Positions 58,708 through 64,000 of a stretch of DNA of 64,000 bases are shown piece by piece. The first letter of the stretch is position 1. Every line of letters begins with the position of its first letter. Below the pieces are notes generated by a model. It was given only the letters and a program-made list of their open reading frames with translations. It had not been told where the DNA came from and did no database searches. This DNA is from Microbacterium barkeri. GTDB taxonomy: Bacteria > Actinomycetota > Actinomycetes > Actinomycetales > Microbacteriaceae. The position numbers and the translations under genes were made by a program. The DNA is taken from the NCBI RefSeq assembly GCF_027921765.1, contig NZ_BSEJ01000006.1, positions 1 to 64,000 on the forward strand, in the 5' to 3' direction.

Positions 58708-59721
58708 ATGGACATGACCGGGGCGATTGAGGTGCCGTCGATGTCCGAATCGGACCTCGACCTCATCGACGCTCTGCTCGTCGCACCGCGCGCCCCGTGG
58801 GCCTCTGTCGCGCGCATGCTCGGCACGAGCGCGCCGACCGCTCGTCGCCGCTGGTCTCGTCTTGTCGAGTCGGATCGCGCATGGGTCACGTCGTACGTCG
58901 GCCACCCCGCCGGAATCGTCTCGGGGTACGTCGAGATCCGCTGCCAGCCGGGCTCGGTGGATGCGACCGCGTCCGAGATCAGCGCTCATCCGCGCGTGCT
59001 CAGCATCGTCGGCGTCACCGGCGACCGCGACCTCGTGCTGAGTGTCGTCGCCGAGGACATGCGCGGCTTCAGATCGGTCATCCAGCACGAGATCGGAGCT
59101 CATCCGAAGATCGTCCATGCGCGCACCGCGCTCGTTTCGCGTCTCTTCCGCGATGGGTCGAGCTGGCGCACGAGGGGAAGCGCGCCCGCCAAGCCCTTCG
59201 ACGTCGAGCGCGACGCTCCTCCGGGCCGCGACGCGCGGGAGAGGGCAACCCTGCGGACGGTGCTCCGGGTTCTCGAGCGCGATGGGCGAGCGACGAGCTC
59301 CGAGCTCGCAGCGGCTCTGCAGACGAGCGAGGCGCAGGCTCGTCGCACCGTCGGGCGTCTGCTCCGAACCGGGCAGATCATTCAGAGCGTCGATGTGGCG
59401 CGTTCGGTCGCGCACTACGCGCACGCGCTTCTGCTCTGGCTCGTCGTGCCCGCCGCGCGCATCGAGGAGAGCGCGCGGCTTGTCTCCGCGCTGCCGTTCG
59501 TGCGCCTGTGCGCCGCGATCGCAGGGGGCCCCAGCAACCTCTATGTGATCGTCTGGGCGCGGTCGCTGTCGGAAGCAGCCGACCTCGAAGCCCAGCTGAT
59601 GCAGCGGGTGGAGGGCCGGGTCGCTGATCGCTCGATCGTTCTGCACCACTACAAGAGATTCGGCCACTGCTTCGATGACGATGAGCGCCGCGTGGCGCAC
59701 GTCGCCTGGTCGGCGGGCTGA
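58708..59721 (+). CDS. Double-domain Lrp/AsnC-type regulator
   Basis: 337 residues with two HTH-RAM units in tandem: HTH near residues 13-50 and again near 180-225 (TSSELAAALQTSEAQARRTVGRLL). Such duplicated AsnC proteins are common in actinobacteria. A -10 TAGAGT six bases before the ATG indicates a leaderless mRNA. It faces the AbgT-M20 operon. Confidence 0.88.
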   Translation: MDMTGAIEVPSMSESDLDLIDALLVAPRAPWASVARMLGTSAPTARRRWSRLVESDRAWVTSYVGHPAGIVSGYVEIRCQPGSVDATASEISAHPRVLSIVGVTGDRDLVLSVVAEDMRGFRSVIQHEIGAHPKIVHARTALVSRLFRDGSSWRTRGSAPAKPFDVERDAPPGRDARERATLRTVLRVLERDGRATSSELAAALQTSEAQARRTVGRLLRTGQIIQSVDVARSVAHYAHALLLWLVVPAARIEESARLVSALPFVRLCAAIAGGPSNLYVIVWARSLSEAADLEAQLMQRVEGRVADRSIVLHHYKRFGHCFDDDERRVAHVAWSAG

Positions 59722-59757
59722 CCCCAGGTCCGACGGGCACAACCGGGATGACCGCGC

Positions 59758-60978
59758 TCAGCGGAGCGCTCGCACCGCCTCCGCGATTCCCTCGACCGCT
59801 TCGGCGATCGTCCGCAAGTCGGTCGCGAACGAGATCCGGAAGAACGGCGACTGGCCATATGCCGACCCCTGGATCACCGCGACGCCCGCCAGGTCGAGCA
59901 GGTACAGGGTGACGTCCTGGTCGTCGGACAGGATGCGTCCGTCCGGTGCGGTGCGGCCGATGATCCCGGCGCAGTCGACGTAGAGGTAGAACGCACCGTC
60001 CGGGACGACGGGAAGGAGACCGTCGATCGCCCCGATGCCCGCCACGGCGGCGTCGCGGCGCTCGGCGTAGCGGGGAACCGAATCGGCGATGAAGTCCTGC
60101 GGCCCTTCGAGCGCGGCAGCCGCAGCCGCCTGGCTGATCGACGACGGGCAGGAGGACGTCTGCGACTGGAGCGTGTTGATCGCGCCGATGAGGGCGGGAT
60201 CGCCGGCCGCGTAGCCCAGACGCCAGCCGGTCATCGCGTACGACTTGGAGACGCCCGACACGACCAGCACGCGGTGCCGCAGATCGGGTGCGACGGCCGC
60301 GAGGCTCGGCGCGGGCGCCCCGGTGAACGAGATCTCGCTGTAGATCTCGTCGGAGAGGACGGACACCGCGGGATGGCGGCGGAGCACGTCGGCGAGCGCG
60401 GCGAGCTCCTGCTCGGTGTAGATCGCGCCGCTCGGATTGCCGGGGCTGTTCAGGATGACCCAGGTCGTGCGGGCGGTGATCGCCGATTCGAGCGCGTCCG
60501 CGGTGAGCTTGTACCCGCCCTCTGCCGAGGTCGCCACGATGACCGGCGTGCCGTCGTTCGCGCGGACCATGTCGGGGTAGGAGACCCAGTAGGGAGCAGG
60601 GATCAGCACCTCGTCGCCGACGTCCAGCGTCGCCATCAGGGCGAGGAAGATGACCTGCTTCCCTCCCCCGCCGACGGTGATCTCGGCGTCCGCGTACTCG
60701 ATGCCGTGCGTGCGCCGCAGCGATCCTCGGATCGCCTCCCGCAGGCGAGGCGTCCCGTTCACGGCGGTGTACTTCGTCTCACCCGCCTCGATCGCGGCGA
60801 TCGCGGCCTGCTTCACGTGCTCCGGAGTGTCGAAATCCGGTTCGCCGACTGTGAGATCGAGGATCCGGCGCCCCTCGGCCTTGAGCGCACGCACGCGCGC
60901 TGCCGCCGCCGTGCTCGGCGAGGGCTTGATGCGGTCGAGGCGCGCGGCCGCCCGGAACGACGAGGCAGCGGCGCTCAC
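59758..60978 (-). CDS. Aspartate aminotransferase family (class I PLP enzyme)
   Basis: 406 residues from a GTG that overlaps the aldolase stop (GTGA). LTVGEPDFDTPEHVK, ILNSPGNPSG and the PLP-binding lysine in SGVSKSYAMTGWRLGY are all present. It is the last gene of the pxpB-pxpC-SDR-RraA-aminotransferase operon and would convert an amino acid from that pathway to a 2-oxo acid. Confidence 0.92.
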   Translation of the reverse strand: MSAAASSFRAAARLDRIKPSPSTAAAARVRALKAEGRRILDLTVGEPDFDTPEHVKQAAIAAIEAGETKYTAVNGTPRLREAIRGSLRRTHGIEYADAEITVGGGGKQVIFLALMATLDVGDEVLIPAPYWVSYPDMVRANDGTPVIVATSAEGGYKLTADALESAITARTTWVILNSPGNPSGAIYTEQELAALADVLRRHPAVSVLSDEIYSEISFTGAPAPSLAAVAPDLRHRVLVVSGVSKSYAMTGWRLGYAAGDPALIGAINTLQSQTSSCPSSISQAAAAAALEGPQDFIADSVPRYAERRDAAVAGIGAIDGLLPVVPDGAFYLYVDCAGIIGRTAPDGRILSDDQDVTLYLLDLAGVAVIQGSAYGQSPFFRISFATDLRTIAEAVEGIAEAVRALR

Positions 60979-61661
60979 GGTGCGACCTCGATATCGGTCG
61001 TGAGCCCCTTGGCCTTCAGCACCTCGGCGAGGTTGCACAGCTCGATCGTCGTGCCTCCGGCCCAGTACTTCTCGATCAGGGACGCCTCGTGCGCATCGCG
61101 CGCCGCCGACAGCTCCGCCGCCTCTCGGACCTCCTCGCGGCGGACGACGACGACGCCGTCGGCGTCGCCCTTGACGACGTCGCCCGGACGGATGAGCTCG
61201 CCGCCGAACACGACCGGCTGGTTCAGGGCGCCGAGGGTCTCCTTCACGGTGCCCTTGATCGACACGCTGCCCGAGAACACGGGCAGGCCGAGCTCGCGAA
61301 GCTCTCGCGTGTCGCGCACGCCGGCGTCCGTGACGAGCGCGGCAATCCCCTTCGCCTTGCAGGCGTTGCCCAGCACGTCTCCGAACATCCCCGCTTCGGC
61401 GTACTCGCCCGCAGAGACGATGAGGACGTCTCCCGGCTGCGCGTAGTGGATCGCGACCTGCAGCATGAGGTTGTCGCGCGGGGCGCACACGACGGTGAAA
61501 GCCGAGCCGACGAAGGAGGTGTCCGGATCGATCGGCTTGATCCGCGCGTCCAGCGCGCCGCGCCGCCCCTGCGCTTCGTGAATGGTGGCCGCGCTGAACT
61601 GGCCGAGCCGTTCGACGTCGGACGCCTCGGCCCGCTCGATCCTCGTGGTGACGTGAACCAT
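60975..61661 (-). CDS. RraA-like / 4-hydroxy-4-methyl-2-oxoglutarate aldolase family
   Basis: 228 residues. The fold is that of RraA; the catalytic-type motif GDVLGNACKAKGIAALVTDAGVRDT contains the Arg and Asp used by HMG/CHA aldolases, so an aldolase is more likely than the RNase E inhibitor RraA. It would cleave a 4-hydroxy-2-oxo acid to pyruvate plus an aldehyde or keto acid. Confidence 0.85.
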   Translation of the reverse strand: MVHVTTRIERAEASDVERLGQFSAATIHEAQGRRGALDARIKPIDPDTSFVGSAFTVVCAPRDNLMLQVAIHYAQPGDVLIVSAGEYAEAGMFGDVLGNACKAKGIAALVTDAGVRDTRELRELGLPVFSGSVSIKGTVKETLGALNQPVVFGGELIRPGDVVKGDADGVVVVRREEVREAAELSAARDAHEASLIEKYWAGGTTIELCNLAEVLKAKGLTTDIEVAP

Positions 61662-61671
61662 GTCGCTGTCC

Positions 61672-62433
61672 TTACTCCGCGTCCTGTTCGCGGCGATCGA
61701 AGGTGAGGCCTCCCGGCACCTGGAAGGTCGGCATGAGCTCGAGAAGGCCGACGTTGACGTGCGACGGCGCGTCGACCGCGAACTCGATGGCGGCGACGAC
61801 GTCGTCGACCGTGAGCGACTCGTAGCCCTCGTAGTAGGTCGCCCATGCCTCCGCGTCCGTCTCCGGCGTGCCGCCGAGGTTGCGCGAGAAGATCTCGGTC
61901 TCAATGCGGCCGGGGCTGAGCTCGGTCACCCGCACGCGCCGGCCGAGCGCGTCATTGCGGAGCTGACGCGAGAGCTGATGCACGGCGGCCTTGGTCGCGT
62001 GGTAGGCGGTGTGGCCGAAGAAGTTGTAGTGCCCCGCGATCGAGGAGATGTTGAGGACGTGGCCGCGGTCGCGCTCCACCATCCCGGGGTAGAGCAGACG
62101 CAGGATCTGCATCACCGCCGTGAGGTTCACCTCGACGAGGTCGTCCAGATCCTCGGCCGACGCGCTCAGGATGTTCCCCGGTCGACTCACGCCCGCGCTG
62201 TTGAGCACGATGTCGGCCTCGATCCCGGCGAGCGCGCGCGTGAGCGCCGCGGTGTCCCGGACGTCGAGCGCGTGGGTGATCACCCCCTTCTCGGCAAGCG
62301 CCTCGAGTCGCGACTCGTCGCGCGCGACGGCGTGCACGGTCAGCCCCTTCGCGAGGAAGAGGTCGATCGCGCCACGGCCGACGCCGCTGGTCGCACCGGT
62401 GACGAGCGCGACGCGGTAGTCGGAGAAAGTCAT
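61672..62433 (-). CDS. Short-chain dehydrogenase
   Basis: 253 residues: TGATSGVG near 12-19, Ser about 130, Tyr144 and Lys148 (YHATK). Resembles SdfA/YdfG-like serine or 3-hydroxy acid dehydrogenases (GRIETEIFSRNLGG, LTVDDVVAAIEFAVDAP). ATGA overlap with pxpC upstream. Confidence 0.88.
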   Translation of the reverse strand: MTFSDYRVALVTGATSGVGRGAIDLFLAKGLTVHAVARDESRLEALAEKGVITHALDVRDTAALTRALAGIEADIVLNSAGVSRPGNILSASAEDLDDLVEVNLTAVMQILRLLYPGMVERDRGHVLNISSIAGHYNFFGHTAYHATKAAVHQLSRQLRNDALGRRVRVTELSPGRIETEIFSRNLGGTPETDAEAWATYYEGYESLTVDDVVAAIEFAVDAPSHVNVGLLELMPTFQVPGGLTFDRREQDAE

Positions 62434-63428
62434 GAGAGAGTCCTTCCGGTGGTGGCGGTTGAGAGCGCGTCCAGCGCCGAGAACACGGACTGGACGCGAA
62501 GACGGAGTGCTTCCAGCTCGACGCGGTCGGCGCGTGCCCTCGCCGCCGCGCCCGACGTCGACATCCTGCGGAATCGCACACGCTGACCCGGCCGCACCTG
62601 GGCGAGCAGGTCGAGCGATCCGGGTGTCACGACCGCGAGCACGGGATAGCCGGCGGTGACGCCGCGCCCCCGATGGAGGACGAGGAGCTCGTCCCCGGGC
62701 GGCACCTCGACGGCGCCGACGGGCACGCCGCGCGAGAGCACCTCGCCCCCGGCCGTGCGCTCGGGGAGGGGGCCGGTCATCCGGAGTCCGATGTGGTTGC
62801 TTGTCGGCGTGACGAGATAGGGCTGGTCGAAGAGGCGCCCCGCTGTGCCCGCGAAATCCGCGATGTCCGGGCCATCCGTGACATCGATGACGAATCCCGT
62901 CGGCAGGCGCGGCACGTCGAGGCAGTACAGCTCGGCGGCGAAGTGCTGGTTGAAGATCACCGGCGTCGACCGCCGGACGGCGATCGCCTGCCCCGCCGCG
63001 ACGCGCCCGCCGAATCCGAGGACCGAGTCGGGTGCGCAGCTGCCGAGCAGTCGCGGGACGTCGAATGACCCGCGCACGGCGACGTACGCGCGCAGCCCGC
63101 CCTGGAGGTCGCGCAGGGCGACCGTCTCACCCGCGCGGACGGAGACGGGCTGGTTCGAGGGCCGGCCGACGCCGTCCACCGTGAGGTGCCCGTCGGCGCC
63201 CGTGACCGCGAGGAGGATATCGACATCGGGTACGAACTCGACGTCGAGCGCGGTGAGCTCCAGGAGCGGCTCGACATCGGAGTTGCCGACGAGGATGTTG
63301 GCGATGCGAGCCGACCTCTGGTCGAGCGCGCCGTTGACCGGGACGCCATAGCGAGGGCCGCGACGGCGGCCGAGGTCGGTCACCTGGGTCGAGCCCGCCT
63401 CGATGAACGTCAGCGCTCCCGCACTCAT
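62430..63428 (-). CDS. pxpC: 5-oxoprolinase subunit C family (KipA/PxpC)
   Basis: 332 residues of the biotin-dependent-carboxyltransferase-like PxpC family (RRGPRYGVPVNGALDQRS at the start, TSNHIGLRMTGP later). With PxpA and PxpB it makes up ATP-dependent 5-oxoprolinase. It overlaps both neighbours by ATGA. Whether the substrate is 5-oxoproline or a related lactam or urea is open; PxpA is not in the window. Confidence 0.9.
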   Translation of the reverse strand: MSAGALTFIEAGSTQVTDLGRRRGPRYGVPVNGALDQRSARIANILVGNSDVEPLLELTALDVEFVPDVDILLAVTGADGHLTVDGVGRPSNQPVSVRAGETVALRDLQGGLRAYVAVRGSFDVPRLLGSCAPDSVLGFGGRVAAGQAIAVRRSTPVIFNQHFAAELYCLDVPRLPTGFVIDVTDGPDIADFAGTAGRLFDQPYLVTPTSNHIGLRMTGPLPERTAGGEVLSRGVPVGAVEVPPGDELLVLHRGRGVTAGYPVLAVVTPGSLDLLAQVRPGQRVRFRRMSTSGAAARARADRVELEALRLRVQSVFSALDALSTATTGRTLS

Positions 63429-64000
63429 CGCGCCTCCATGCGCGTGCCGAGCAGCGAGGCGTACTCATCCGCCTCGATCGGCCGGAAGCGGATCACGTCT
63501 CCCGGCTCGTAGGGCACGAACGGCTCGGCGCCGAGGTCGAGAACCGTCAGCGGCGTCCTCCCGATGAGCGGCCACCCGCCCGGGGCCGCGGCGGGTGTGA
63601 TCGTCGCCTGGCGTCCTGCGACCGAGACGACCCCCTGAGGCACGTGGGGTCGCGGGCTCGCGAGACGGGGCACCGGGCGTGGGAACGGCGGCCCGTCGAG
63701 CATCGGCGATCCCCCCGGCGCTCCCAGGCAGCGCACGACATAGGCGGGCTCGCTGTGGAGGCGAACCACCTCGTCCACGCTCAGGCCCTGCGCATCGGCG
63801 ACGTCGCGGAGGTCGAGCTCGCCCGCGAGGTCGTACAGCACCGGCACGTCGAACTCGCGCGGCCTCTGGCTGAGCGGGCGGTCGACGTCGATCTGCTCGG
63901 CCGCCTGAGCGAGATAGTCGCGCAGCCCGTCGAGGGAGACGTCGATCGGGTCGATCTCGACGAGCACCGCGTCGTAGGTCGGGATGACGCATGCGACGCC
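63425..64000 (-). CDS. pxpB: 5-oxoprolinase subunit B family (KipI/PxpB), N-terminus cut
   Basis: The frame is open to the window end: codons upstream of the nominal GTG read GVACVIPTYDAVLVEIDP, a normal PxpB N-terminal segment, so the true start lies beyond 64000. The visible 191 residues include LAGELDLRDVA, VVRLHSEPAYVVRCLGAPGGSPML and the terminal GDVIRFRPI. It is probably coupled to pxpC by ATGA. Confidence 0.9.
   Translation of the reverse strand, partial: GVACVIPTYDAVLVEIDPIDVSLDGLRDYLAQAAEQIDVDRPLSQRPREFDVPVLYDLAGELDLRDVADAQGLSVDEVVRLHSEPAYVVRCLGAPGGSPMLDGPPFPRPVPRLASPRPHVPQGVVSVAGRQATITPAAAPGGWPLIGRTPLTVLDLGAEPFVPYEPGDVIRFRPIEADEYASLLGTRMEAR

Noticed and set aside
1..64000. CRISPR arrays, prophage, toxin-antitoxin or defence island
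   Set aside because: No spaced repeats, Cas, phage structural genes, or paired small toxin genes were recognised on either strand.

Overview
The window looks like a high-GC actinobacterial chromosome, most likely Microbacterium or a close Microbacteriaceae relative. I base this on GC-rich codon use, frequent ATGA/GTGA stop-start overlaps, many GTG starts, probable leaderless mRNAs, a DUF222/HNH (13E12-type) nuclease, and LacI/CUT1-transporter sugar operons. No rRNA, tRNA, CRISPR array, transposase or phage gene was seen.

Left part (1-18.9 kb): a polysaccharide-utilisation locus that I read as D-arabinan (mycobacterial arabinogalactan/lipoarabinomannan) catabolism. It encodes GH116, GH172 and four GH183/DUF4185-type proteins (two canonical, two divergent), a CUT1 ABC transporter, an L-fucose/D-arabinose isomerase (cut by the window edge), an FGGY kinase and an orphan TIM-barrel hydrolase-like protein. 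Four promoters, spread over both strands, share the palindrome GAAATCGATTTC (one with a mismatch) in the spacer or at the start point. They are probably controlled by the LacI protein at 4338-5327. Model: exported GH183 enzymes cut arabinan, oligomers are imported, cytoplasmic GH172/GH116 release D-arabinose, then D-ribulose and D-ribulose-5-P are formed. A scar of two truncated convergent genes (GNAT, NlpC-like) lies in the middle.

18.9-25.5 kb: enoyl-CoA hydratase, SDR, prpD, prpB, prpC and thiolase. This fits breakdown of 2-methyl-branched acyl-CoA (isoleucine type) to acetyl-CoA plus propionyl-CoA and the methylcitrate cycle. Two tiny genes follow whose peptides share the motif HPSQAEGEDD.

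26-35.4 kb: aldose epimerase, MFS/TetR pair, amino-acid permease, a bacterial eRF1-like (baeRF) protein, DUF429, DUF222-HNH, a candidate structured small RNA, and an rtcB gene broken by a one-base frameshift just before its guanylylation histidine.

35.4-51.4 kb: a LacI-controlled Gfo/Idh/MocA-AKR fusion; a PadR-DUF1048-ABC exporter operon; yaeQ; azlCD with an Lrp regulator; a membrane-anchored sulfite-oxidase-like molybdoenzyme; and a xylan/xylo-oligosaccharide operon (SBP, two permeases, DUF624, GH10, LacI) with shared operator motifs.

51.5-64 kb: a LysR/YfcC-transporter/hydrolase module bracketed by an exact 18-bp repeat, a non-specific nuclease, an M20 amidohydrolase with AbgT transporter and a double-domain Lrp regulator, and an operon of aminotransferase, RraA-like aldolase, SDR, pxpC and pxpB (cut by the window end).
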